A stretch of DNA of 64,000 nt, from assembly GCF_007992175.1 (NCBI RefSeq), contig NZ_BJZT01000014.1, positions 62,001 to 126,000 on the forward strand, given 5' to 3'. Of this stretch, positions 26,479 through 35,064 are shown piece after piece. The notes below the pieces were generated by a model. It was not told the DNA's origin. It made no database searches and saw only the letters and a list, made by a program, of their open reading frames with translations. The translations under genes and the position numbers were made by a program. The stretch's first letter is position 1. Every line of letters starts with the position of its first letter. This stretch comes from Methylobacterium haplocladii (GTDB lineage: Bacteria > Pseudomonadota > Alphaproteobacteria > Rhizobiales > Beijerinckiaceae).

Positions 26479-28310
26479 GCTCCCGCCTCTCCGATCGGCC
26501 GCGTCGCGTCCTCCAGCCAGGCACGCGTATCCGGGTCGAGATCGGGGCCGAGCGTGGTCCGCACCCGATCATGATAGACGTCGAGCCACGCCGTTTCGGC
26601 CTGAGACAGGAGCTCGAATACGATCAGGCTGCGGTCGATCGGGACGAGCGTCAGCGTCTCGAATCCGAGCATCGGCCTCTCGGCCCCCTCGATCGTGCGT
26701 TCCTCGACCAGGATCAGGTTCTCGATCCGGATTCCGTAGGCGCCGGCGCGATAATAGCCGGGCTCGTTCGACAGGATCATGCCGGGCTCCAGCGCCACGG
26801 TTCCGGTCTTGGCGATGCGCTGCGGTCCCTCGTGGACCGACAGGAAGGCGCCGACGCCATGGCCTGTGCCGTGATCGAACTCGAGCCCGGCCTCCCAGAG
26901 CGGCCTGCGGGCGAAGGCGTCGATCTGCGCGCCGGTCGTGCCTTTGGGAAACACCGCGCGGGCGATGGCAATGTGGCCCTGCAGCACCCGCGTGAACCGG
27001 TCCCGCATCTCGGCCGAGGGCGTGCCGATCGCCACGGTGCGGGTGATGTCGGTGGTGCCGTCGGCGTATTGCGCGCCGGAATCGATCAGGAAGAGTTCGC
27101 CCGGACCGGCCCGGCGATCGGTCGCCGTGGTGACGCGGTAATGCACGATCGCGCCGTTCGGCCCCGACCCGGAGATCGTCGGAAACGACACCTCGCGCAG
27201 CAGGCCGCTTTCGGCGCGGAAATCCTCCAACGCCTCAACGGCCTCGATCTCGCCGACGCCGTTGCATCCCTCGCGCTGGAGCCACGCCAGGAAGCGCGTG
27301 ACGGCGATGCCATCCCGTTTGTGGGCGGCGCGCGAGCCGTCGATCTCCACAGCGTTCTTAACCGCCTTCATGCCGGTGATCGGATCCGGCCCGACATCAG
27401 CGCTGCCGCCCGCCGCGACGATCCCTTCCTTCAGAGCGGCCCCCGCGGTCCCGGCATCGAGCCGGATCTTCGAAGGCCTGCCGCCCAGTGCCGCGAGCGC
27501 ATCCTCGAAGGAAATTCGCGGGTTGAGGTCCGCGAGTGCGCTGAGACCGGCCCGTGCCTCCGGCGCAAGATCCGTCGAGCTCAGGAACAGGCCCGGCCGG
27601 CCCTCGCAGGGCACGATGGCGTAGCCGAGCGCGAGCGGCGTGTGTGCCACGTCCGATCCGCGCAGGTTGAAGGCCCAGGCGAGGTTGTGCGGGTCCGAGA
27701 TCACCAGCGCATCGACCTTTGCCGTCGCAAGCTTTTCGCGGATCCGGTCGAGCTTCGCCTCGGCCGTCTCGCCGGCATGCTCGATCGGCTGGAGCACGAC
27801 GCGACCCGCGGGCTGCCGCGGCCGTCCGGCCCAGACGGCATCGACGAGGTTCGCGACCGGCGCCAGTGAGGCACCTGCCTTGGCCGCGGCCCGTTCCAGC
27901 CGTGCTACGCCGTCGGCTGTGTGAAGCCAGGGGTCGTAGCCGAGCACCTTGTCCGCCCCGAGGTGCTCGCCGATCCAGGCATCCGGCGTCGTCTCGGCCA
28001 GCGGCACGACCGTGACGACGTCGGTATCAACCTGTTCCGGCGCTTGCAGGGTGTAGCGGCCGTCCACGACGAGGGCCGCCTTGTCGGCCAACACGACGGC
28101 CGTGCCGGCCGATCCGGTGAAGCCGGTGAGCCACGCCAGGCGCTCGGCATTCGCCGGGACGTATTCCGATTGATGCTCGTCGGCGCGCGGCACCACGAAG
28201 GCGTCGACGCCCGCCTCGCGCATGGCCGCGCGGAGTGCGGCGATGCGCTCGGGACCCTTGCGATGGCTCGGATCATCGAAGGTCTGGAAGCGGCGGCGCG
28301 GGCTCGTCAT
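26475..28310 (-). CDS. Xaa-Pro aminopeptidase (M24B, long form)
   Basis: 611 residues, the size of the APP1/XPNPEP1-type enzyme that has two creatinase-like N-terminal domains before the pita-bread domain. Metal ligands are visible in LIDSGAQYADGTTDITRT, HGTGHGVGAFLSVHEGP and the two late Glu blocks (MILSNEPGYY, RIENLILVEE). It removes N-terminal residues ahead of proline. ATG 28310 chosen; it lies 10 bases after prmA, with which it forms an operon. Confidence 0.92.
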   Translation of the reverse strand: MTSPRRRFQTFDDPSHRKGPERIAALRAAMREAGVDAFVVPRADEHQSEYVPANAERLAWLTGFTGSAGTAVVLADKAALVVDGRYTLQAPEQVDTDVVTVVPLAETTPDAWIGEHLGADKVLGYDPWLHTADGVARLERAAAKAGASLAPVANLVDAVWAGRPRQPAGRVVLQPIEHAGETAEAKLDRIREKLATAKVDALVISDPHNLAWAFNLRGSDVAHTPLALGYAIVPCEGRPGLFLSSTDLAPEARAGLSALADLNPRISFEDALAALGGRPSKIRLDAGTAGAALKEGIVAAGGSADVGPDPITGMKAVKNAVEIDGSRAAHKRDGIAVTRFLAWLQREGCNGVGEIEAVEALEDFRAESGLLREVSFPTISGSGPNGAIVHYRVTTATDRRAGPGELFLIDSGAQYADGTTDITRTVAIGTPSAEMRDRFTRVLQGHIAIARAVFPKGTTGAQIDAFARRPLWEAGLEFDHGTGHGVGAFLSVHEGPQRIAKTGTVALEPGMILSNEPGYYRAGAYGIRIENLILVEERTIEGAERPMLGFETLTLVPIDRSLIVFELLSQAETAWLDVYHDRVRTTLGPDLDPDTRAWLEDATRPIGEAGA

Positions 28311-28320
28311 GCCCGCAGGG

Positions 28321-29259
28321 TTACGCGGCGGCTCGGCGACCTGCAACAACGCGAGGGGCCGCCCCGCCACGCCGAAGCACGAGTGTGGCCCAGCCCTCGA
28401 TCACCCCCATCCGGGCGAGATGGAAGCCGCGGTGCCGGTAGGTCGAGAGCACACCGGGCACGTCCCGCTCGATCAGACCGGACAGGATCAGCACGCCATG
28501 ATCCGCTACGACGGCCGTCAGTGTCGGCGCGAGCCGCTTGAGCGGCCGGGCCAGGATGTTGGCGAAGACGACGTCGAAGCGGCGCGGGCGGTCGGCGAGG
28601 GCGTGACGAACGCCGGGACCCTCGTAGAGCCGCAGGTTCCCGCCGATGCCGTTGAGGCGGGCGTTGCCCTTGGCGGTCCAGACCGCCTCCGGGTCGAGAT
28701 CGCCGGCGATCACCGTGGAGCGCAGGGCCTTCGCCGCCGCGAAGGCGAGGATGCCGGTGCCGGTGCCGACGTCGAGCACGTGGCGTGGGCGCCCGCGCTT
28801 CAGGACGTCGGCCAGTGCCCGCAGGCACCCGAGCGTGGTGCCGTGGTGGCCGGTGCCGAAAGCGAGCGCCGCCTCGATCTCGATGGCGAGGTCGTTGGGG
28901 CGGATATGCTCGCGGTCGTGCGAGCCGTGGATCAGGAAGCGTCCGGCGCGGACCGGCTTCAGACCTTCGAGTGAGGCCTTGACCCAGTCTTTGCGCTCGA
29001 TCGTGTCGAACACGGCTTCGTCCGCCTGGTTCCCGATGATCGGCCGGATCAGCTCGCGGATGAAATCCGCATCCGGCTCCTCCGAGAAATACGCTTCCAG
29101 GCGCCATGTCGTCGTGCCATCGACCTCGAAGGCGGCGACGGCGGTCTCCGTCGGCTCGAACATCTCGCCGAGCACGTCGGTCATGGCGCGCGCGGATGAT
29201 TCGTCCGTCGACAAGCGCAGGACGTGGGTCGGGCGATGGGGAGGCAGGCCTTCGAGCAT
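28321..29259 (-). CDS. prmA: Ribosomal protein L11 methyltransferase
   Basis: 312 residues. SAM-binding motif I is HVLDVGTGTGILAFAAAKAL, motif IV is VFANILARPL. AFGTGHHGTTLGCLRAL, just before motif I, is the PrmA signature. The N-terminal about 100 residues form the L11-binding domain. Methylates lysines and the N-terminus of L11. Operon with the aminopeptidase downstream. Confidence 0.94.
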   Translation of the reverse strand: MLEGLPPHRPTHVLRLSTDESSARAMTDVLGEMFEPTETAVAAFEVDGTTTWRLEAYFSEEPDADFIRELIRPIIGNQADEAVFDTIERKDWVKASLEGLKPVRAGRFLIHGSHDREHIRPNDLAIEIEAALAFGTGHHGTTLGCLRALADVLKRGRPRHVLDVGTGTGILAFAAAKALRSTVIAGDLDPEAVWTAKGNARLNGIGGNLRLYEGPGVRHALADRPRRFDVVFANILARPLKRLAPTLTAVVADHGVLILSGLIERDVPGVLSTYRHRGFHLARMGVIEGWATLVLRRGGAAPRVVAGRRAAA

Positions 29260-29438
29260 GGCGCGCGGAGTAGCACCGACGCGGCTCGCCCTCCACGGCT
29301 TTTCCGAAACGGTGTGGGAACGCTTAACGGTGATGCAAATTGTTTAATCTTTGGGCGGTAGACGCGAGGCGGAATTCCGCTTGGCATCGCCGGCCAGCAT
29401 CCCCAGATCGATCCGGCGCCGAAACAACCGTTTGCGTC

Positions 29439-29642
29439 ATGAAAGCCAGAAAAGCTCTGCGCCTTGGTCCGGTCGTCGTGACAGGGAATCGTGCCCGCGG
29501 CCGCCGTGTTCGCTCGCCGCACGGGGAAGTGCTCGGCGCCGAGGCGCTGGATAGCCCCATGCCCGGGTCTCTGCTCGTGTTGCTCAGCCGTCTCGCGCGC
29601 TCCGAGCGCAAGGTGTCGACGGACGACGACGACACCCGCTGA
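29439..29642 (+). CDS. Small basic hypothetical protein
   Basis: 67 residues from ATG 29439 (MKARKALRLGPVVVTGNRARGRR), Arg/Lys-rich in the first half and ending in DDDDTR. No recognised domain. The frame is open back to 29340 but the upstream part lacks a good start. Placed alone between prmA and modA. It may be real because of its clean start and balanced composition, but no homology can be claimed. Confidence 0.4.
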   Translation: MKARKALRLGPVVVTGNRARGRRVRSPHGEVLGAEALDSPMPGSLLVLLSRLARSERKVSTDDDDTR

Positions 29643-29823
29643 TCGGCGCATCGGCCGTGCCGGGCGCGCAAGGCCGTTGCTATGGTCACGCTGTTCCCGA
29701 TTGAATATAACGCCGGTCGAGGCCGGGGCTTCTTGGTCGGCGGCTTCATCCTAGTCACCGCTGCGCCAAGGGGGGCACGGCCGAGCCGTCCCTGGCCTGC
29801 GCTCCGATCGAGGCACGATCATC

Positions 29824-30627
29824 TTGACGCACATCGTATCGACCCGCCGCTTCTGGCTCGCGAGCCTTCTCGGTCTCACGTTGGCGCTCGGACCGTTGCC
29901 GGCGCGCTCGGCGGATGCGCCGGTCGTGGTCTTCGCGGCGGCGAGCCTGAAGAATGCCCTCGACGAGGCGACGGCCGCCTGGGGCAAGGAGACGGGAAAA
30001 ACCGCGAAGATGTCCTATGCCGGCTCGAACGCGCTGGCCAAGCAGATCGAGTCCGGCGCGCCTGCGGACCTCTTCCTCTCGGCCGACCTCGCATGGATGG
30101 ATTACGCGCAGAAGGCCGGCACCATCCGACCCGACACGCGCGTCGATCTGCTGCGGAATGCCATCGTGCTGATTGCGCCGAAGGACTCGTCCGCCACGCT
30201 CGACCTCAAGCCGGGCGTCGATCTCGACCGGGTGCTCGGCGACGGGCGGCTGGCCATGGGTAATGTCGATGCGGTGCCGGCCGGCAAGTACGGCAAGGCC
30301 GCGCTGACCGCGCTCGGCGCTTGGGATGCCGTGAAGGACAAGGTCGCACAGGCCGAGAACGTTCGGGCGGCCCTGTTGCTCGTCGCCCGCGGCGAGGCTC
30401 CCCTCGGCATCGTCTACGCCTCGGACGCGATCTCGGATCCGAGCGTGAAGGTGATTGCGGCCTTCCCGGTCGACAGCCACCCACCCATCGTCTACCCGAT
30501 CGCCCGCATGAAGGACTCAGCCAACGAGGATGCCGCCGGGCTGCTGACCTGGCTGCGCAGCCCGGCGGCGAGGCCGTTCTTCGAGAAGCAGGGTTTTTCG
30601 GTCGTCGGGTCCGAGAAGAAGTCTTAA
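29824..30627 (+). CDS. modA: Molybdate ABC transporter substrate-binding protein
   Basis: 267 residues, start TTG 29824. Signal peptide with RRFWLASLLGLTLALGPLPARSA. Mature protein begins APVVVFAAASLKNALDEAT, the ModA opening with the oxyanion-binding Ser, then YAGSNALAKQIESGAPADLFLSAD and GNVDAVPAGKYGKAAL, which supply the remaining molybdate ligands. Delivers molybdate or tungstate to ModB. Followed by a TAXI gene and modB on the same strand. Stop overlaps that of a convergent small gene by 4 bases. Confidence 0.95.
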   Translation: MTHIVSTRRFWLASLLGLTLALGPLPARSADAPVVVFAAASLKNALDEATAAWGKETGKTAKMSYAGSNALAKQIESGAPADLFLSADLAWMDYAQKAGTIRPDTRVDLLRNAIVLIAPKDSSATLDLKPGVDLDRVLGDGRLAMGNVDAVPAGKYGKAALTALGAWDAVKDKVAQAENVRAALLLVARGEAPLGIVYASDAISDPSVKVIAAFPVDSHPPIVYPIARMKDSANEDAAGLLTWLRSPAARPFFEKQGFSVVGSEKKS

Positions 30628-30857
30628 ATCCGAAACTCGACAGGCCCGGTCGCGATCAGGATCGCGTCCGGCCGGCGCAGGGTCTGGGCCAGCGCGTAAT
30701 GCACGGCGTCCTTCCGGCTGCGGAACAGGCCGCCGCCGAGGCCGTGGGTCTCGACGGCGACCCAGCGGCCGGATGTATCCTGGCCGACGACGAAGCTCGC
30801 CAGAGGGATGCCGGCCGGTTCGCGAACGGGCTCGGCGACGGTTTGGAGAACGGACAT
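30624..30857 (-). CDS. Small conserved-looking hypothetical protein
   Basis: 77 residues (MSVLQTVAEPVREPAGIPLASF...). The centre has a beta-rich VVGQDTSGRWVAVETHGLGGGLF followed by RSRKDAVHYALAQTL, resembling DUF2188-like small beta/alpha folds where a Trp-containing strand is followed by an A-rich helix. Start ATG 30857 chosen; ATG 30875 adds six residues. It lies on the opposite strand between modA and the TAXI gene, so it splits the mod reading direction. Confidence 0.55.
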   Translation of the reverse strand: MSVLQTVAEPVREPAGIPLASFVVGQDTSGRWVAVETHGLGGGLFRSRKDAVHYALAQTLRRPDAILIATGPVEFRI

Positions 30858-31039
30858 CACAGGTTCGGGGTCCACGCGATCCGACCGCGGACCGCACAGC
30901 TAAGCTGGGGGCTCACCCGTTAGGATGCGAGCCATCGCAGCCGGCCGCCGCATAAGGGTCGCGTGAGGATCCGCACGGTGCTCTCACGCCGTCGGCCCGC
31001 TCGCCCTATCTCGAAGCTTCACTGGCGACGGGGAGGCCG

Positions 31040-32419
31040 ATGGCGCGGCGGGTGATCAGGCGGGAGGCGATCGTTCTGGTCGTGGCGGCGGCTTTGGCCG
31101 TTGCGGGAGGCGCGGCCTACTACTTTTCACGGGCGACGACGCTGACACTCGCGGTGGCGCCACAGGGCGGCACCGAACCGGCGCTGCTCCAGGCCTATGC
31201 CGACGCCGTCAGGGCCGCCAACAAGGATATCCGTCTCAAGATCCTGTCCTTCGACGGCGTGAGCGAGAGCGCCGAAGCCCTGAAGACCCGCAGGGCCGAC
31301 CTCGCCGTGGTCAGGCCGGACGTCGCCCTGCCGGGGAACGGCCTGACGCTGGCTGTCCTGCGCGAGCAGGCGGTGCTCGTAGTCACGCCGGACGCCTCCG
31401 GCATCAAGACGATGCCCGAACTCGCCGGCAAGCGTCTCGGCTTCATCGCCCAACGCATCGCCGACAAGGCTCTGATCGCCCGAGTGCTCGAGCATGACGG
31501 CCTGAGCCTCATGGACACGCCACCGGACGCGACGATCCCGATCGACGCCGTCGCCCTGGTCGCGCTGGAGGAAAAGGACCTCGCGGCGGCATTTTCGGAG
31601 AAGCGCATCGACGCGGTGGTCGTGGTCACCACGCCGACGACGCCGGCGGCGAAGCGGATCGTCGGCCTCGTCGCACGGGCGAGCCCCGATCGCGATGCGC
31701 GGCTGATCGGGGTGCAGGATGCCGCCGCGCTGAGCCAGCGGAACCCCAAGCTCGCCACCGTCACCATCCCCGCCGGCCTCTTCGGCGGAACTCCGAAAAT
31801 TCCGGCCGAGGATGTGACCACCGTCGGCGCGTCCTATCGGCTGATGGCGCGTGCGAACCTGTCGCGGAGCGTGGCGGCCTCGGTGACGCAACACCTGTTC
31901 GAGATGCGCGCCGCCCTGGCGGAGACGAGCCCCGCGGCGAACGCCGTCCGCGCGCCGCACTACGAAACTACAGCCGACGCGACCAGCGCCACGCTGCCGA
32001 TCCATCCCGGGGCGATCGACTATTTCGAGCGCGAGCAGGAGAGTTTCATCGAGCGCTACGAGACCTGGATCTATCTCGTGGCCTTCTTCGGCGGCGGCAT
32101 CGGTTCGATCCTCGCGTGGCTCAAGCAGCGCCTGTCGCGGGTGAGACGCGAGCGGATCGAAGTCGCGACGGAACGCCTCCTCGACATCCGCGACCAAGCC
32201 CGGGCAACCGCCGATCCGGGACGGCTCGCGGCGTTGGCCGACGAGGTCGACGGGCTCGCCTCCGACATCGCCCGCTTCACCCTGCACCGGCACGCGGAGG
32301 CCCGAACGATCAATGCCGCCAAGATCGCCATCGAGGCGGCGCGCTCGACAGTGATGCGCCATGTCGCCGCCCGCGAGTCACGGCAAACGTCGACGGCGAG
32401 CGCCCATGACGTTGACTGA
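31040..32419 (+). CDS. TAXI-type solute-binding protein anchored by two membrane helices
   Basis: 459 residues. Helix 1 (about 9-29) is followed by a periplasmic solute-binding domain of TAXI/TRAP type (TLAVAPQGGTEPALLQAYADAV, LKILSFDGVSESAEALKTRRADLAVVRPD, LAGKRLGFIAQRIADKALIARVLE). A second helix (YLVAFFGGGIGSILAWL, about 347-365) leads into a charged cytoplasmic coiled-coil tail of about 90 residues. No TRAP permease is near. It sits between modA and modB on the same strand, 55 bases before modB. Stand-alone versions occur in Rhizobiales; role unknown. Confidence 0.8.
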   Translation: MARRVIRREAIVLVVAAALAVAGGAAYYFSRATTLTLAVAPQGGTEPALLQAYADAVRAANKDIRLKILSFDGVSESAEALKTRRADLAVVRPDVALPGNGLTLAVLREQAVLVVTPDASGIKTMPELAGKRLGFIAQRIADKALIARVLEHDGLSLMDTPPDATIPIDAVALVALEEKDLAAAFSEKRIDAVVVVTTPTTPAAKRIVGLVARASPDRDARLIGVQDAAALSQRNPKLATVTIPAGLFGGTPKIPAEDVTTVGASYRLMARANLSRSVAASVTQHLFEMRAALAETSPAANAVRAPHYETTADATSATLPIHPGAIDYFEREQESFIERYETWIYLVAFFGGGIGSILAWLKQRLSRVRRERIEVATERLLDIRDQARATADPGRLAALADEVDGLASDIARFTLHRHAEARTINAAKIAIEAARSTVMRHVAARESRQTSTASAHDVD

Positions 32420-32474
32420 GGGGTTCTGCACGGGCTGATACAGCGCCATCGCTGTTGAGAGCCGACGAGACGCC

Positions 32475-33170
32475 TTGGACCGCCTCGGACTGACCCCCGA
32501 CGAATGGATCGCCGTCGCCCTCAGTCTGCGGGTCGCGGCGGTCGCGACGATCGCCAGCCTGATCCCCGGCCTCGCCGTGGCGTGGGTCCTCGCGCGGAAG
32601 CGCTTTCCGGGCCATGCCCTGCTCGACGGGCTGGTCCACCTGCCGCTGATCCTGCCGCCGGTGGTGACCGGCTACCTGCTGCTGCTGACCTTCGGGCGAA
32701 AGGGGCTCGTCGGCTCCTGGCTCGCCGAGATCGGCATCGTCTTCTCGTTCCGCTGGACCGGCGCAGCGCTCGCCTGTGCGATCATGGGCTTTCCGCTGAT
32801 GGTGCGGGCGATGCGCCTCTCGATCGAGGCGGTGGACGCCAAGCTGGAACAGGCCGCCGCGACCCTCGGCGCGCCGCCCTTCGCGGTGTTCCTGGCCGTC
32901 ACCCTGCCGCTGAGCCTGCCTGGCATCCTCGCCGGCGCGGTCCTCGCCTTCGCCAAGGCGATGGGCGAGTTCGGCGCGACGATCACGTTCGTCTCCAACA
33001 TCCCCGGCGAGACGCAGACGCTGCCGTCGGCGATCTACACCCTGACCCAGGTCCCGGGCGGCGAGGCGGCGGCCCTCCGCCTCACGCTCATATCCATCGC
33101 GCTTTCGATGTCGGCGCTGCTGCTCTCCGAGTTGCTGGCCCGGCGGCTCGGGCGAAGGCTCGGGGCATGA
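32475..33170 (+). CDS. modB: Molybdate ABC transporter permease
   Basis: 231 residues, five to six membrane helices. Start TTG 32475 yields DRLGLTPDEWIAVALSLRVA, the usual ModB N-terminus. The EAA loop EQAAATLGAPPFAVFLAVTLPLSLPGI couples to ModC, and MGEFGATITFVSNIPGETQTLP is the ModB signature. Forms the channel for molybdate with ModC. modC is not directly downstream: a GST gene on the other strand lies between. Confidence 0.95.
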   Translation: MDRLGLTPDEWIAVALSLRVAAVATIASLIPGLAVAWVLARKRFPGHALLDGLVHLPLILPPVVTGYLLLLTFGRKGLVGSWLAEIGIVFSFRWTGAALACAIMGFPLMVRAMRLSIEAVDAKLEQAAATLGAPPFAVFLAVTLPLSLPGILAGAVLAFAKAMGEFGATITFVSNIPGETQTLPSAIYTLTQVPGGEAAALRLTLISIALSMSALLLSELLARRLGRRLGA

Positions 33171-33175
33171 AGGTG

Positions 33176-33832
33176 TCACGCATAGGCATACGGCCCACCC
33201 CGCTCCAAAGCCCGCCGATAGGCCGGCCGCGCATGGATGCGGGCGAGCCAATCCCGCACCTTCGGTCCCGCCCCCGTGCCGCGGGAGGCGAAGGCTTCGA
33301 GGGGAAAGCTCATCTGGATGTCGGCCGCGGTGAAGGCGTCGCCGGCGAACCACGGCCGCTCGGCGAGTTCGCCCTCCCAATAGGCGGCGTGGCGGCGCAG
33401 GTCCGGATCGACGAAGCCCGTGGTGACCTTGGCCGCGATGGCCCGGACCAGGGGGCGCAGCAGCGCCGGACTGCCCGGCGCCAATCGCGAAAACACCAGC
33501 TTCAGCAGCAGCGGCGGCATCGCCGAGCCCTCGGCGTAGTGCAGGAAATAGGTGTAGCGCCGGTGCTCGGGGGTGCCGGGCGCGGGCGCGAGGGCGCCCC
33601 CCTGCCGGGCCGTCAGGTATTCGACGATGGCTCCGGATTCCGCAACGACCGTACCGTCGTCGTCGAGCACAGGGGACTTGCCGAGGGGATGGACGCTGCG
33701 CAGTTCGGGGGGCGCCAGCATCGTCTTGGCATCGCGGGCGTAGCGCTTCACATCGTAGGCGAGCCCGAGTTCCTCCAGGAGCCACAGCACCCGTTGCGAG
33801 CGGCTGTTCTCCAGGTGGTGGAGGATGATCAT
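33176..33832 (-). CDS. Glutathione S-transferase family protein
   Basis: 218 residues. Thioredoxin-like N-terminal domain with MIILHHLENSRSQRVLWLLEEL, the catalytic Ser in ENSRSQRV, cis-Pro in GKSPVLDD and the glutathione gamma-Glu site ESGAIVEYL. All-helical C-terminal domain with FAGDAFTAADIQMSFPLEA. It lies on the minus strand between modB (5 bases between stops) and modC (53 bases between starts), so it interrupts the mod cluster. Confidence 0.92.
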   Translation of the reverse strand: MIILHHLENSRSQRVLWLLEELGLAYDVKRYARDAKTMLAPPELRSVHPLGKSPVLDDDGTVVAESGAIVEYLTARQGGALAPAPGTPEHRRYTYFLHYAEGSAMPPLLLKLVFSRLAPGSPALLRPLVRAIAAKVTTGFVDPDLRRHAAYWEGELAERPWFAGDAFTAADIQMSFPLEAFASRGTGAGPKVRDWLARIHARPAYRRALERGGPYAYA

Positions 33833-33885
33833 TCGGAACTCCTGCGCTTTCGAGCCGACAACGCGTCGCGCGGGGCAGTCGGTTC

Positions 33886-34998
33886 ATGACGATCGAGATC
33901 GACGTCGCGCTCCACCGCGGAAGCTTCGCCCTCGACGTCGCCTTCCGTGCGGGAGCGGGACTGACCGCCCTGTTCGGGCGCTCTGGCTCCGGCAAGACCA
34001 CGGTGATCGACCTCATCGCCGGCCTCGCCCGGCCGGATCGTGGCCGCATCAGCGTCGATGGTGTGGTGCTCCTCGACACCGCGAACCGCATCCGCGTGCC
34101 GGTGCATCGGCGGCGGATCGGCTGCGTGTTTCAGGAAGCGCGACTGATGCCGCATCTCAGCGTGCGGCAGAATCTCGGCTTCGGCCGCTGGTTCGCACGC
34201 CGGCATGGCGTCGCGACGTCGGGTGCCGAGGTCTCGAACCTGGTGGACATGCTCGGCATCGGTCCGCTGCTCGACAGGCGTCCGGCGGGGCTGTCGGGCG
34301 GCGAGCGGCAGCGCGTGGCGATCGGCCGGGCTCTCCTGTCGCGTCCGCGCCTTCTCCTGATGGACGAGCCACTCTCGGCTCTGGACGAGGCGCGAAAGGG
34401 CGAGATCCTTCCGTATATCGAGCGCCTGCGCGACGAATCCGGCGTGCCGATCGTCTATGTCAGCCATGCGGTGGCGGAGGTGTCGCGGCTGGCTTCGACG
34501 GTCGTGGTGCTGGAGGGGGGCCGCGTCGTGGCGAGCGGATCGGCGGATGCGGTGATGCGCCGGCCGGACCTGATCCCCGATGCGGCCGAGGCCGGTGCGG
34601 TTCTAGCGATGACGGTGGCCGCGCATGACGATACGAACGGGCTGACGCGGCTGACGGGACGAGCCGGCCAGCTCTCGGTTCCGCGCCTCGCGGTCTCACC
34701 GGGCAGTGCCGTTCGGCTGCGGGTACCGGCTCGCGACGTGCTGGTGGCAACCGAGACGCCGCGCGGCTTGAGCGCTCGCAACGTGTTGTCGGGCCAGGTC
34801 AGATCGCTCACCGAAACGGGCGCCTCGGTCATGATCGAGATCGATTGCAATGGGGCGATCCTCGCTGCGCGGCTGACCCGAGCCTCGGTGCGCGATCTCG
34901 ATCTGGCGTCGGGACGCGCGGTCTACGCCATCGTGAAGAGCGTGGCCTTCGATCCGCAAGGTGTTGGGGTGGGGCAGGGCGCTCCCGTCGAGATCTGA
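33886..34998 (+). CDS. modC: Molybdate ABC transporter ATP-binding protein
   Basis: 370 residues. Walker A FGRSGSGKTT, Q-loop CVFQEARL, signature LSGGERQR, Walker B LLLMDEPLSALD and switch His in YVSHA are all present. The C-terminal about 110 residues hold a TOBE/Mop-like domain (LSARNVLSGQVRSLTETGASVMIEID) that senses molybdate. Start ATG 33886 is divergent to the GST gene with 53 bases between, so it either has its own compact promoter there or is read through from modB. Confidence 0.95.
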   Translation: MTIEIDVALHRGSFALDVAFRAGAGLTALFGRSGSGKTTVIDLIAGLARPDRGRISVDGVVLLDTANRIRVPVHRRRIGCVFQEARLMPHLSVRQNLGFGRWFARRHGVATSGAEVSNLVDMLGIGPLLDRRPAGLSGGERQRVAIGRALLSRPRLLLMDEPLSALDEARKGEILPYIERLRDESGVPIVYVSHAVAEVSRLASTVVVLEGGRVVASGSADAVMRRPDLIPDAAEAGAVLAMTVAAHDDTNGLTRLTGRAGQLSVPRLAVSPGSAVRLRVPARDVLVATETPRGLSARNVLSGQVRSLTETGASVMIEIDCNGAILAARLTRASVRDLDLASGRAVYAIVKSVAFDPQGVGVGQGAPVEI

Positions 34999-35064
34999 TC
35001 CTGTGAAGTCGCTGATCCGCCGGCAGTGACGGCGGCGGTTTCGGGAGCGTCGACGAAAACGGCC

